DNA from: Ahaetulla prasina
Lineage: Eukaryota > Chordata > Lepidosauria > Squamata > Colubridae
Assembly (NCBI RefSeq): GCF_028640845.1
Contig: NC_080539.1
Coordinates: forward strand, 180,743,459 to 180,807,458
Direction: 5' to 3'
DNA: 64,000 nucleotides
Below, piece by piece: positions 1 to 12,240 of this stretch. The notes below the pieces were generated by a model. It did not search any database, was not told the DNA's origin, and saw nothing but the letters and a program-made list of their open reading frames with translations. Position 1 is the first letter of the stretch, and every line of letters begins with the position of its first letter. The translations under genes were made by a program, and so were the position numbers.

Positions 1-2570
1 TTTATGAGAACGGCACATGGCTGATGGCAGAGTTTTAATGCAAACGTGGTCCCTTCTAAATCTGAAACCTGACAGAAAGGAATTCTTTCCACAATAATCC
101 TGCTTTGACCAAAGCCCCCCAAATCTAGAGAGACTTCTTCCAATGGACCTCCTGAGAATGTGAAGGAACATCACATTTGGCTGTTACGTATGGAAAAGAA
201 AAACTCACTCTTTTGTGGTCCAAGGAGGGAAGTAAGAAATTATTCTTCAGACAATTAAAAGAATAGAACTTTAATTTCTATTCAAATCCTTAAAGTTGAA
301 AGGCAACTTCTAACACATGAGAGAAGTTTTGAGGAAATAATATTCATATATTTAGACAGGCTTGTTTTCCATGGACTTCCCCTCTTAATCTACATGTAAT
401 GATTGCAATCTTGAGTCTCCCCTATATGGGTTATGATATATTGTAATAAATTTCTGTAAATAATTGTTCTTACCACCCGCTTGTGTTACTGAGACATGGT
501 TGAACAGGGAATTGTCCCTTTAAGGATTCACCTATTCAGATTACTGAACTGTCCCCTGACTGACTACTCTTGGGAAGCACCATCATCATCTGATGAAGTT
601 TAGGGACAGGTGAAGTTGTTTGAGAAGATCATTTGCTGCTGTTGCCACCACCACCTCCTGTAGCATATGAATAGAGGTCTCCCTGCCTTATGGAAAGGGA
701 TAGTATGGGGAACTCTGTGCTCAGTTCACCATTGGAGACTTTCTCTTTAAATATGGGATTCTGGTATTTAGTTTGGCCTCTGTAATTTTGTTCTGAAGTT
801 GCTTTTAATTCGGTAATTGTATTTTAATGGTGGATTGTATTTATATCTGTTTGTTTATTTTGAATCCTTCTTTCAGTATGTCCTTTTTGGAGAGGAAAAT
901 CCAAATCCAAATATTTATGTAAATATAAATAATATAAGAATATTCAAAATTAAGGAGGAACAGAAATAATATGAAGTAAGAATAAAGGGAATGAGAAAAT
1001 ATAGGAACTATACTATATTCAGTCATTCTGGGAATAAATCTAGACTGATCCAAGAAAATGAGACAAAATGTAGCTTGTTTTCCTTACAATTTTTTCGTTT
1101 TGGCTTATAATTCTTGCTTTTTGGAGAAGAGAAAGGTTATTATATGGGTTTATTGAACAAACTAGATTTTATAAATAATTGCCTGTCAGACTGTTCAAGA
1201 CAGACAAATATACAGCAGACCAACAAAAACATGATCTGTCATATTTCTAAGAGAAATATATGTTGATTTTTCATTCTCTGGGGTTGTAAGTGTACCAAGT
1301 AAGAAATAAATGGCAGTGCTTTTTCTGCTTATGCATTTTTTAAAAACAAAGATACATCTAGAGAAAGAATTTTTATTCCAGTATTCTTGGCCTAAAATGT
1401 TTTCTTTTTGCATATATGCCTGCAGATCGAAACCAAATACAATAAATGCTGGTGTCCTTTAAAAAGTCTGGATGTTTACAGCAAGCATATAATTTTCCAT
1501 CATTATGGATGCCAAGAAAAATAAGAAATCATGATAAAAAGAAAGGTTTAATCATATATTTCAGCAAGCACAGACAGAACATCAGCAATGGGTTTTCTTC
1601 TTTACTGTATACACTATTTTTAGTTCTTTAACATCAGATCAATTCCAGAAAAATGACATGCAAAAATGTTTTTAAAGTATAATTATGCCACTATGGAAAG
1701 CATAATACTGAATATATCAATTGCAATAATTCAGTAAAGTAACCACATCTAAACATTGACTTCTAAAGAGATTGATCCATATAAGGCTGGTTATGGTGAA
1801 TGTCCAGTATTTGGACTGTTTAAGTCCTTGGCTCTTATGATTAGCTCTATAGCAGCAACTTTTGGCAATGAGTCCGTCCTGCAGGGTTTAATGAAAACAT
1901 TACATGAGATCCCATTCAGAAATGATGGCCACATTCAGACCTCATCATAGAATTGTGAAAGCTTTCCTAAAGTTTTAATAAAAAATGAAAATGAGTATAG
2001 TCTTGTGTAGATCTTGGACAAAAACAGAACACTGAAATTAGTTTGCAACTGAAAGGAATCCTTCCTGGATTGAGTAACATACCAATCGTGGAAAAGACAA
2101 GGCATTAGGTGCTTCAAGAAAAAGAAAGGGATGCTGAAGAGTCATTTCTTTCAAAAAAAAATCAGATAAATGGATTCACAAAGCACTGGAAGCCTAAAAA
2201 AAGCATATAAGCCAATAATCTTGATGCAGTGGCAAAATGCTGTTTCCATGTTTTCATTCCGTAAAAAAAAATCAGGATTACAATTTACTATCATGCTTAT
2301 TTTAACAGAAAAAACGCTTCCCATATAATTATTGTGAGAAAGGCATTTGCATTGCGAGAATACAAATATATTTTTCTGTGTAGAAATGGGCTTTCAATTA
2401 ATATCCCAAAGAATTATTCCTGCCTTTAGCTTTTTGCATGATTCACTAAACGACTGTGTTTTTTTTCTGAGTGAAAGAGCCTCATTCTTGAACTACACAG
2501 AATAGGATTTCTCCATAGTAGGCAATTATGCTCTGTCTCTGCAAAGTGACTGACTGAAAATGAGGCAAAC
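1..2570. other. Unique AT-rich sequence, no gene recognised
   Basis: I see no recognisable exon, RNA gene or repeat here. The open frames are short, AT-biased and resemble no family I know. A trinucleotide-like patch of CAC/CTC lies near 635-660. This could be intron or intergenic spacer. Confidence 0.5.
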
Positions 2571-3062
2571 AGAATAACAGAGTTGGAAGGAACCTTGGAG
2601 GTCTTCTAGTCCAACCCCTTGCTAAGGCAGGAAACCCTATACCACTTCAGACAAATGGTTATCCAATCTCTTCTTTAAAACTTCCAGTATTGGAGCAAGA
2701 GAGGTGGTGGCGTAGTGATTAGAATGCAGTAGTGCAGTCTATTCTGCTGACTGCCAGCTGGCAGCAGTTTGGCAATTAAATTCTTGCCAGCTCAAGGTTG
2801 ACTCAGCCTTCAATCTTTCTGAGGTGAGTAAAATGAGGACCCAAGGGGGAATATGGACTCTGAAACTGCTTAGAAAGGGCTGTAAAGCACTGTGAAGCGG
2901 TATATAAATTTAAGTCCTATTGCTATTCCCAACTTTTGGAGGCAAGTTGTTCCACTGATTAACTGTCCTAACTATCAGAAAATTTCTCCTTAGTTCTAGG
3001 TTGCTTCTCTCCTTGAGTGGTTTCCATCCATTCCTTCCTGTCCTGCCTTCAGATGCTTTTCA
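2571..3062 (-). mobile_element. CR1 LINE 3' end, split by a SINE
   Basis: The plus strand shows the reverse complement of an amniote CR1 3' end: GAGTTGGAAGGAACCTTGGA, then the GTCCAACCCC block, then the text around 2940-3060 that encodes the last residues of ORF2 in reverse. The copy is interrupted at about 2698 and resumes at about 2930 with AACTTTTGGAGGCAAGTTG, which continues the same CR1 text. It is 5'-truncated, as CR1 copies usually are, and has no coding capacity. Confidence 0.85.
2698..2929 (+). mobile_element. tRNA-derived squamate SINE inserted in CR1
   Basis: It starts with a tRNA-like head (GTGGCGTAGTGATTAGAATG, an A-box-like region). The body reads GCTCAAGGTTGACTCAGCC and the tail AAGCACTGTGAAGCGGTATA, ending in CTATTGCTATT repeats. 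The tail resembles the 3' hairpin of L2-type LINEs, which suggests mobilisation by an L2-like partner. It sits inside the CR1 copy, so it is younger than that copy. Confidence 0.8.
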
Positions 3063-5699
3063 TATCTGGTGCACAGATGGGCTGGAAATGCTTACCTTTG
3101 CATGGCATCACTTGCTGGTACAATTGTTAGCACCCGTAGAAGACTCTCATAGCATATAGTTTTGGAATTGCTATTTTTCAAAAATCCAGTTTGGAAGACC
3201 AATATTGTATAGCATAGTTTAGTTGAACTCTAATGTTATATAACTATATTTAGATTGATTGTTAAAATAACACTATTTTCTGTTTCACAGTTCCTGGTCA
3301 GTCTATCAGTTTCCAAATTACACAAAATAACAATTGGCTTTTTAGATTTCTAAAAATCAACATTTCTCTAATTATTTTCCTGGTAAGAAAAAACAAATAA
3401 GGCAATTAGCAGTTTGATGTAAATACATCACAGCTTCTTTTAACTTTCTTATAAAAGTGATGAGTTGAAATTAACAGAAAGGCCACTGGAGTTTGTTCTT
3501 GAGGAGTGATACTGTAATAATTTTGAGGAGGAGGGTAAACTTCAGAATTTACCATAACACACCAAACATCCTGCCATTAATTAGCTAAATGTTACATTTA
3601 GAAATCAGGAGTAATGACTGAGGGGGTAGGAAAAGAGAGACAGAAGCAGCCAGTTGATAGTCACAACAAACCAGCCCACTCACAAGTATACTTGCAAATG
3701 CCGAATTGGCTTGGGGAAAAAAAAATCACCTTAATATAACACTGTCTTTCCTGTTGCTGTAGGCACATCCATATTAGCAAGCCAGAAAAGTCATCCCATT
3801 TCTGCGGTAGGCGCTCTGTCAAAGAAAGAAAATCTGCAATGAATTATCACATCAACTTAAACAAGGAAAAATAGGCAGAGAGCAGAGCAAGACTTTCTTC
3901 CTGTTTGTAGACTATTCTGGCTGCAATCTAATAGCAAACTTAATCTTAACATTTCTGGTGGGGAAGCATTAAGCAACCACTTTTTCTATTAAAAGCTCAG
4001 TGTGGTTAGAAGTGGTTAGTGATTCTATTTCAGGACATGTGCAAAATTATGACATCCTATTTTGTTAATTACCTAATACATAAACAATTGGTGGTCAAAA
4101 CTACTATTACTTCAACTGTTTCATTTTTTTAATAAATATATCCTAAATCTCATCACCATTGAAAAAATTCACTTCTGCCTTACCTATAATAAATAAATGG
4201 CTGCAGTATTTTAAATTTCTCTCATGAGGATTTTACAGGCTAGGTTCATTACAATGTACATCCAATCAACCTTTACTTCACCTCCCATTAAGTCAGTTTT
4301 CTGACACTGCAGTATCAATGGGTTTGAAAAAGAGGCTCAAACAACTGAAGGCTATGAGAGAAAAGTAACAAAAAAAATCACTTTGTATTTTAGGTGGCTC
4401 AAGACTGTCAAGGTTTTCCTGTCAGGGGCTTTAAACATATTTTGAGACATTCTAGAACCATTGTTGTGAATTATCCTAGCGATATCAGTGTAATTAATGT
4501 TTATAACACATTTGTTTCATGCACAAACTGTCCTTTAAAGATTTACTATATGTCTTTAAACCCACTGAATTCTAATCAATGCTGCCATCCATTTCCAACT
4601 GAGTGCATTCTGTTAAATTTTGCAAATCTGTTTATTTCTTTTATATTCCTAATATGGACATCATCAGAAATTAAGATGTCACCTTTCTCCCCCTCTTTTT
4701 CTTCCTTTTGTATACATACCAAGTAAGATTGATACAAATAATCGAAACTAGTAGATATTAACATGATTCTACTCTGATTTTCCAATTATAAGAACCTCTA
4801 AAGCAGCTTACAACAAATAATTCTAAACTAAACTGATTATCCCGAATTAAATTAATCAGAATCAAGAAACAGAGAAAAGCAATTGTTTACATTACAAAGG
4901 TATATTAATGCTGAATGATACAGTATATGTGTGATATCATGTAGCAGAATAAGAAATCAAGCTAGCTAGGAATATTTCATTCAATACCAAAACTGAAACT
5001 TCAGCTAACCTCTAGAATTTTTTTTTTTTAAAAGCCAAGTGAATTTGTAGGGGACAGAATTTCAGAACTGAACAAATCTTTAGTAACTACAACTAATTTG
5101 ACAAAGGAGGGGCACCCAGAAGAAAAGCCTCTATAACAGGCAGATTCAAATTGGAGTAGACAATCCTTAGATGTTTTGACTTTAGGTTATTTCTTGATTT
5201 GAATGTTAAAAACCAGGATTTTCAACTAAAAATTTAAATCAGTTTTTAAAGACAGCTCAAGACTGGATGTTTTCAAAACAACGTTGCTGAACTTTTTCGG
5301 GAAATGAGAAAAGTAATTGGTGTATCAACTGAAGTACAGTATTAGATACTATGAATACTACTGCTGCATCAATTATTAAATACTTTAATATACTTTAATC
5401 TTTATGGTGAATCACAAACCTAGAAAGCAGCATACTTTCATTCATATAAATCTATGTACTGTATGACAACAAATGAATACATTTAGGCATTGATGTCAAA
5501 CATCTAATTCTCATGCAGCAGTCTTGGTAACTTGAGTCAAACAGTGCCCTCATCAAGAAATAAACATTGAATATTTCATTTAGTTGTAACTGTTTTTATA
5601 TCACCTAGTCCAAAAGATTGTAGATAAATAGGGTAAAAATACTATTGTTAGTTTCCACAACATGTTGGCATAACAACATTTTGATCAAGGAGAATACTT
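3063..5699. other. Unique AT-rich sequence, no gene recognised
   Basis: No repeat family, RNA gene or exon is recognised. The 110-residue open frame at 4394-4726 has no motif I know and lies in AT-rich sequence; I treat it as chance. Confidence 0.45.
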
Positions 5700-5790
5700 G
5701 TAGTTCAGGATTGAAATAGGGGGCCTTGGTGCTCTCTGAGCTTAGTTGTTTCCTTGTAGATGTTTCATTATGCTGTGCACTGATGCTTTT
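5700..5790 (-). mobile_element. Penelope-like element 3' fragment (second family)
   Basis: The segment CCTTGGTGCTCTCTGAGCTT, followed by TTGTTT..TTGTAGATGTTTCATTA, matches the reverse complement of a common reptile Penelope/Neptune-like 3' end. Read on the minus strand it contains TAATGAAACATCTAC, the 3' half of a hammerhead-like core. Only about 90 bp remain. The assignment is from memory of the family. Confidence 0.45.
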
Positions 5791-5994
5791 ACTTTATTTG
5801 GGTAATGATCTAATCTAAATCTGAAATTTCTTTGTGTGGGACAAAGATCAGAAATAGGGAATGCTATAATTTTATTCTCATTCAATTTTAACAACTGCTA
5901 TATCTACTATGTTCTGGATATTAATGATCAGAACATTACTATCTCCTGCATTTAAAGACACAATAATGTTCTGTAGCAGTTCAGTGTTGTAGAC

Positions 5995-6121
5995 CAGGGC
6001 TGTCAAACTCCCCGCCTGCAGGCCGGATGCGTCACATGCTGGCCCCGCCTATGCTCAATTTAGCGAAGGGGAAAAATACATCATGTGACACCACAGTGAT
6101 GATGTGAGTTTGACACGTCTG
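5995..6121. mobile_element. hAT-type MITE, 127 bp
   Basis: The ends are CAGGGCTGTCAAACTC and, inverted, GAGTTTGACACGTCTG. The flanks are an 8-bp duplication, TTGTAGAC at 5987-5994 and TTGTAAAC at 6122-6129 (one mismatch). Imperfect terminal inverted repeats starting CAG plus an 8-bp target duplication define the hAT superfamily. There is no coding capacity, so a transposase must have been supplied in trans. Confidence 0.85.
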
Positions 6122-6129
6122 TTGTAAAC

Positions 6130-8062
6130 CAAAGGATAATTCAAATTAAACATGCCACAAGAAAGTTGGGAATCTTTCCTATTTTGAAGATACAAGTTTC
6201 CATTATTACCATTATTTTACGATTTTAAAAGCCTTCATAGTTGAATCATGTAAAGTTTTCTGAAATTCCAGATCCTAAAAATCTACATCTCAACCCAGAC
6301 AATTCAATTAATTTTTCTCTCACAATCTCTTAATCACCACGAAATATATCCATAAAACTGGTCTTCGAATTCTCAGATCTTCCAGATATTGCTGAACTAT
6401 ATCTCCCAGCAGGTTCAGACAGTAGGGCTGATGGTTAGTGATGCTGAGATTTAGTTACATATTTCCCACACTTCCCTAGAATTTCTAATATTCACAAATA
6501 TTAATAAAAAACAGTTTTACACTTTGCTGTAGAGCCATATCTACAGAGAGACTTCCTGAACCTGTTTCTGAAAACTATTCTCTCTATATAAAATGGAAAC
6601 TATTTCAAATTTTGACGTGACTTTTTTTCCTGCTTTCGGGAGCCAATGAATGAATAATATTGAAAAGTCGCTCTTAGAGGTTTTAATGTACATTTATCTA
6701 GAAGAAATGTCCTACCTTTTTCTCTTTTATACAAAGGCTTACACTGGAATGTGCTACAAGATGAAGGATATTATTCTGAACTTAAAAAATACTTTCAAAT
6801 AAAACATTAGGTAATGTCATAAGAATGAATAGCTCAAAATGAAATATTCTAACTAAAGCCAGGCATGGACCATATAAACAAAAGAGCCATATATCCAAAG
6901 ATGTGGATATTGCTTAAGCAACTAGAATGTATGCTTAGAATTTCAGGTAAAAAATAGTATTTTCCTTTCTCTCAAGGCACTCTAACAGATTTATAACACA
7001 GCAAAATACTCTTTAATACTCTAATTCAACATTGAAGGTTACTGTGAAACGTATATGAAGATATAATTTAAGTTATATCTTCATATACATTTCACAGTTT
7101 AAATAGTTGCTTTTTTCACTGATTTGAGAAAAGAGATGTGGCAACTACAGATACTGTAATTAAGTCTGAAGGAGATAATATAGGGGGAAAAATAAAATCT
7201 AGTTCTCTTTCTCTTCTGCTCTTTGCCTTCAACATTCAATTGCATATTTCAGCCAAAACAGAAATAGTTTTTTTTTAGTCTATGCAGATAACCACTTACT
7301 GAAGCAGACCAATTTGGAAATGAACAGAAATAACAAAAAACACTTAAAGGAGAGGAGGTAGGTAGGAGAGGAAGAAATGGTATTAATGGCAAACAGTATT
7401 TTCCCTTCTAAGGGCTTGCTTGATATATTTTACTCTCTGAATAGAGTAGCAAATGGCACCACAAAGCAAGTTCTATAACAAATGTTAACCAAATTATTTT
7501 GTGATATGAAGCAGAACATCCCCTATGCCCCTCTCTCAACTTCAACAATAAAAACAAAATAATAACAAAGTAAATAGCTAATCATTGCAATCCTTCCATT
7601 ACATTCATATCTGCTGCCAGGTATAATCATAATTACAATACTTTCTAATGACAAGTAATGAATTTTACTTATTAAAATTCAATACATGCAGCCTTATGGG
7701 GCTATAATGGCTGTAGGTATTTTTTTTCTTCATTTAATACATACATCTGCATTTTGGTGTGGATGGCTATCCTTCAATATTAAAATGACCAATGTAATTT
7801 AGCATATTTACATATGCCTGCATTGCATATGTGAAAAGTATAAAGCCAATATGCAATAAAACATAGGAACACCAGGTGGTTTTACCACAGAACCTGTGGG
7901 AATGGCATTATCTGTGCACAGTTCTACACTGGATCCCTGTATATGTCCTGCGTGATCAAAATGTTGAAGATGATCTTGAATAGCAAACCAGAACAGGGAG
8001 CATGCAAAAGGAATGTTCTAACAATGAAGGATTTCAGTTAATTTAGTTTCAAATATTTGTGA
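6130..8062. other. Unique AT-rich sequence with a palindrome
   Basis: No gene or known repeat is recognised. The notable item is a near-perfect inverted repeat at 7041-7098, listed separately. Confidence 0.45.
7041..7098. repeat. Near-perfect palindrome, 28-bp arms
   Basis: The arms 7041-7068 and 7071-7098 are inverted copies with two mismatches and a loop of about two bases. The outer part of the left arm reads ACTGTGAAACGTATATGAAG. No flanking duplication is evident. It could be a relic MITE core or a spontaneous snap-back duplication. Confidence 0.8.
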
Positions 8063-8830
8063 AGATGATTATGTTATTTATTCAGTTGTGTCCGACTCTT
8101 GACGATTCTATGGGCCAGGTCTCTCTACATCTTCCGATCTTATACTACTTCTTTGAGTTTTTCTATGCTATTGCTGGTGTCATCTTTGATGGTATCCAGC
8201 TACTGGTTTCATTTTACCACTAACTCTTCCAAACGTAACTGTTTTCTCCAGTGAATTCCCCCACATGGCATAGGCAAAATAAGTGATTCATTGTTTCATG
8301 ATTTTGACTTCCAGTGACATGTCTCCTGTTATATGCTCCAGTACTTGTTTGTTAATCACCTTTGCTGTCCAAGGAATACCCAGGAACTTTCTCCAGCACC
8401 ACAGCTCAAATGAGCCAATGTTCTTCCTGTCTTGTTTTCTTAAGGTCCAACTTTCACAAACATAGTTTACTATGGGGAACACAATAGAGCGGACTAACCA
8501 CATTTGATTGCAAGATGTCCTTGCTTTTCCATATTCAGCTCCTGTTCATCATTGTTGTGCGACCCAGTGCAATCTGATGTTTTATTTCTCAGCTGCATTT
8601 ACCCCTTTGAGTGATCTGCAATTCCAGGAAAGTAAATTTTTCCACGCATTCTATCTCTTCACCTTCAATTACTATTTAGGTGTTTGTTTCCATTCGTTGC
8701 AGTGGACATGAGCTTGGTTTTTTTGATGTTCAGGAAGAGACCAAAATTCTCACTTTCTTCTTTGATTTTCTCGAGCAGATATTCTAGGCCTTCTTTTTTC
8801 TATTTCTACATTTTTCTGAATATTTCTACT
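8063..8830 (-). mobile_element. BovB/RTE LINE 3' region, old copy
   Basis: Read on the minus strand, fragments of the BovB reverse transcriptase C-terminus are clear: LNIKKTKLM (about 8705-8735), VFPIVNYVCESWTLRK, and FELWCWRKFLGIPWTAK (between 8288 and 8503). The 3' UTR ends in AAGAGTCGGACACAACTGA. Several stops and frameshifts show it is inactive. It is more diverged than the BovB copy at 61613. Confidence 0.85.
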
Positions 8831-9607
8831 TAACCTAAATGTCTATCCCTCAGAACAGCAGGCCTTGGAACCAAATAAATGGGAAGAAATACCAAGTTTA
8901 ATTCTAAATGATAACCATAATCTGGTTTAAGATAGTGTTGTGTAGCTGATAGGAAACCCTGGGCATATCTATATTAAATTAAATATATATAACTTGTAAA
9001 AGGGTCCAACAAGTCACCTATGAGTGCAAAATGGGAAACTGCTAAAGAACGAAAAGACTGGTGAAAAGGAGGTGGAAAAACAAAGTCAAGAATATCTTTG
9101 CAAAGTTTTGAGTTTCTTTAAAACCACAGTAACTGAAGTTCAATTGGCAGGTATGTAAAAGAGTTAACAAAATCCAAGAAGAGGTCAACATGCCTTTTTT
9201 GATGGAAAAAGTGCAGGATAATAACTGTTACTTAAGATAAGATAACTGTTTTTCCAAAAATTATATAAATGTAAATGTCAGGATAAAACAACAATTATTG
9301 TTGTGAACATAGCAGAGACATTCGGTCCATAACAGTAACAATAAAAACAATTGATTGCTTCTTTGTAATTAGTATATTCCTTCATCTGTATTCTGTACCA
9401 GACCTGTCTTAAATAGCCTGTTTTTTTTATACTTCTATATGATCCTGGAAAAGGATGCGACTGTTTTAATAAACAGAAAAGATGAGTAGTTTCTTGCAAG
9501 CTCCATAGCACTTCTTCTGTACTATGCTCAGAGTGTACAATCCTGTTGTTCCTCTACATAAATCTATGTTCAAAAGATCCTAGAGCTACTATAACCACCG
9601 GAGTCAC
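8831..9607. other. Unique sequence, no gene recognised
   Basis: I see no recognisable exon or repeat in this stretch. Confidence 0.4.
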
Positions 9608-9617
9608 TTAAGCATAA

Positions 9618-9684
9618 GGTAAAGGTAAAAGCTCCCCTCGCACATATGTGCTAGTTGTTCCCGACTCTAGGGGGCGGTGCTCAC
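9618..9684 (+). mobile_element. Short squamate repeat fragment with flanking repeats
   Basis: The text GGTAAAGGTAAAAGCTCCCC then GTTCCCGACTCTAGGGGGCG is the start of a repeat I recall as common in squamates. It is only about 67 bp long. It is flanked by CTTAAGCATAA (9608-9618) and a near copy, CTTAAACATAA (from about 9684), which looks like a target duplication. The family name is uncertain. Confidence 0.5.
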
Positions 9685-9689
9685 CTTAA

Positions 9690-10436
9690 ACATAAAAACA
9701 AACAAAAAATAATATGTTAGGCAGAAAAGGCTTCCTCTCCATTCCTGCTGCATACTCTTATAATTCTCTCCCACTGAGATACTAGTCTGAGGATAGGAAA
9801 AAAAAATAAGATATATTAATGTATTTAAAGAGCCATCATCACAACCAGCAATCGTTGTTCTTCATAACCTCTGAACATCTAGGGGACAACAATATATTGA
9901 ATGGAAAAATAGTAATTTCTGAGCCTATTTCACGTGAATGAGAAAAAAATGTAGCTGGTGAGTGAAGTTCTGTACAACGAAAAGTTCTATTTGGGAATGA
10001 AATAAAGATTTGTTTACAAGTCAACCTTATTCTGACGCATAATCGAGACAAGGTTGGTCTATTTTTAGGACAAGAGCTTATTCAATAGCATACCAAACAG
10101 ACCTGCTTTAGTACAGTTTTGAGATTCTTTGGGGAGTTGTTAAATTAGTGGCTTGAACTGCTTGCTCCCAAAGAACGATACAAAGATATGATGCCCAACT
10201 TCCTTGTGCTTGAGAATTATTATCTTTAATGCAAATCCTAATCATCGGGTTGAGGAATGTTGGTCCCATAAGTGACGTGTTTTCTACTCTTAGTGGCTAT
10301 TAGCCCAAGAGAAAAATAGTTATACGGACACCAAAGTAAATACAATGGCAACTGTTCAAGCTGCAAGAAGAAAAAATGATGCTGAAGAAACAGACTAAAA
10401 GTAATTAGGCAGAAAGAAATAAAATGCTAGGAAAAA
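9690..10436. other. Unique sequence, no gene recognised
   Basis: No exon or repeat recognised. Confidence 0.4.
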
Positions 10437-10473
10437 TAAGAGAGGGAGGGAGGGAGGGAGAGGGAGAGGGAGG

Positions 10474-10522
<49 letters not shown>
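10437..10522. repeat. (GGGA)n then (GA)n simple repeat
   Basis: A purine run: GGGAGGGAGG-type units followed by an uninterrupted GA run. It creates a false open frame of serine/leucine repeats on the minus strand. Confidence 0.95.
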
Positions 10523-10526
<4 letters not shown>

Positions 10527-10599
10527 CAAGTTTGAAAGCAAACAGTTTGTAAAATGGAGAGTTTTCAGCCTAAACATCTCAGTTCTAGAACTTCTAAAT

Positions 10600-11085
10600 A
10601 AAATTCTTTTTTAAAAAAATATAATTTTATTCATAAACATTTTTGAATACAGTGTATTGTCAGGGTATACCATTTACAAGGAAAAGAAAAAAAGACCAGA
10701 GAAAAGCCGATAATAAATATCAACACATAAACTGATAACAACAATAATACAATAACACATGTACTAATAACAATAGCAATAATATAACCAAATAATTTTA
10801 AATAAGTTTCTTTTTATATTGGCTTATTTACATTTTTGTTAATTATAATGATTGTAGCTATAAACCATCTCTATTATTAATACACACATTTATAGTCTTT
10901 CTTCCTCTAATGTCTACCTCTTATCTCTAACCACTCATAAAATATGTTCCATGTCACATAGTATTTTGTGTCTTCTTTATCTTTTATTTTTAAAGTTAGT
11001 CCATCCAATGCAGCACAGTCTAAATTTTTTGAATTATATCCTCATCTAGCAGGGTCTAAATAAAATACTTAGTATATAAGCTTTA
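10600..11085 (-). mobile_element. Possible L1-like 3' end, minus strand
   Basis: A T-rich start (TTTTTTAAAAAAATATAATT, a possible poly(A) tail read backwards) is followed by long AT-rich sequence resembling the non-coding 3' region of the L1 copy at 35450. No ORF or target duplication supports it. Confidence 0.3.
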
Positions 11086-12044
11086 AAGGCAAAAATCATC
11101 TTAAAATAACTCCTGTTTAAAGTTACTTAATGGATGCTTTTTGACAATGCAAATACACAACCTTTACAGGTTAGAAAATATAGTTTTTCATTCATTTAAA
11201 TGTATCAGGTAGATCTGATTCTATACCCATCCACTTTGGTACTCAAATTTACAATATTCAGCACAGTATATTAATTCATTAGAATAGCTTCTTTACATAA
11301 AGGAAAATTTGGGCTCAGGATCTAATACTCTTTATGTTGTATAATAAATTTAGCTGCCTGGTCTCATGACTTTATATATCCTTACCAAAGAATCCTGTCA
11401 TCAGATTTCATGCGATTCTTGCCTTTCTGAAGGAGAAAAATGAAATCATTCAGGACTTCTGTGCAAATCACCCACTCAAGTAGAGAGTGTCAATTACACT
11501 TGGTGGCTAAATATATAGGCCGCACGTGGCTGAATAGATGAAGCAGAACTGACAGTTTTCTCTCTATACATACAAATTCACCACAGGAGATGTCATCTTT
11601 GCGTTTAACATTTAAACAATTTTTGTTCATTCTTCATTCTAGGAAATCATTTGAAACCAGTTGTATAACCTAAGTGTAATATTAATGTATTTACATTATT
11701 TATAAGCTGCCTTTCAGAGCAAGTCCCTCACAGGCAGCCTACAATAAAATCGCCTAATAAATTATTAAAAGCAGCAACTAAATAAAATGAATAAAGGCCA
11801 GAAAAAGATTAATCACAGGCTGAGCAAAACAAATGCTTTGGATTCTGTTTTAAACTTTGCAGTAAAAGAGCTACAGTTCTTGGAGGAGGAAAACCTGAAA
11901 CTAAAAATACCCTTGAGTCAAGAAAGCCTGGCTCTTGAATCTGGCCAAAGGCAGGAAAGTTGTAACCCTCCAAATGATAATGATGATTACTTCAAATCAA
12001 CAAAATGTATCCTTTGAGTGGATTTCAATCATCATCATTATCAT
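11086..12044. other. Unique sequence, no gene recognised
   Basis: The short frames at 11787-12017 and 11935-12120 carry no known motif; the second runs into the SINE. I see no gene. Confidence 0.4.
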
Positions 12045-12240
12045 CTTGCATTTGGCAGTTCGAATCTCAAAAGGCTCAAGGCTGACTCAGCCTTCCACCC
12101 TTCTGAGGTTGGTAAAATGAGGGCCCAGATTGTTGGAGGCAATATGCTGACTCTGTAAACCACTTAGAGAGGGCTGTAGAGCACTGTGAAGCGGTATATA
12201 AGTCTAAATGCTATTCATATTGCTATCATTCTCAACGTCA
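12045..12240 (+). mobile_element. tRNA-derived squamate SINE, 5'-truncated
   Basis: Same family as 2698-2929: GGCTCAAGGCTGACTCAGCC, then GTAAACCACTTAGAGAGGGC, then CACTGTGAAGCGGTATATAA and a CTATT-type tail. The tRNA-like head is missing. Confidence 0.85.

Noticed and set aside
10395..10577. Ser/Leu-rich membrane-like peptide
   Set aside because: Produced by a GA-rich simple repeat read on the minus strand.
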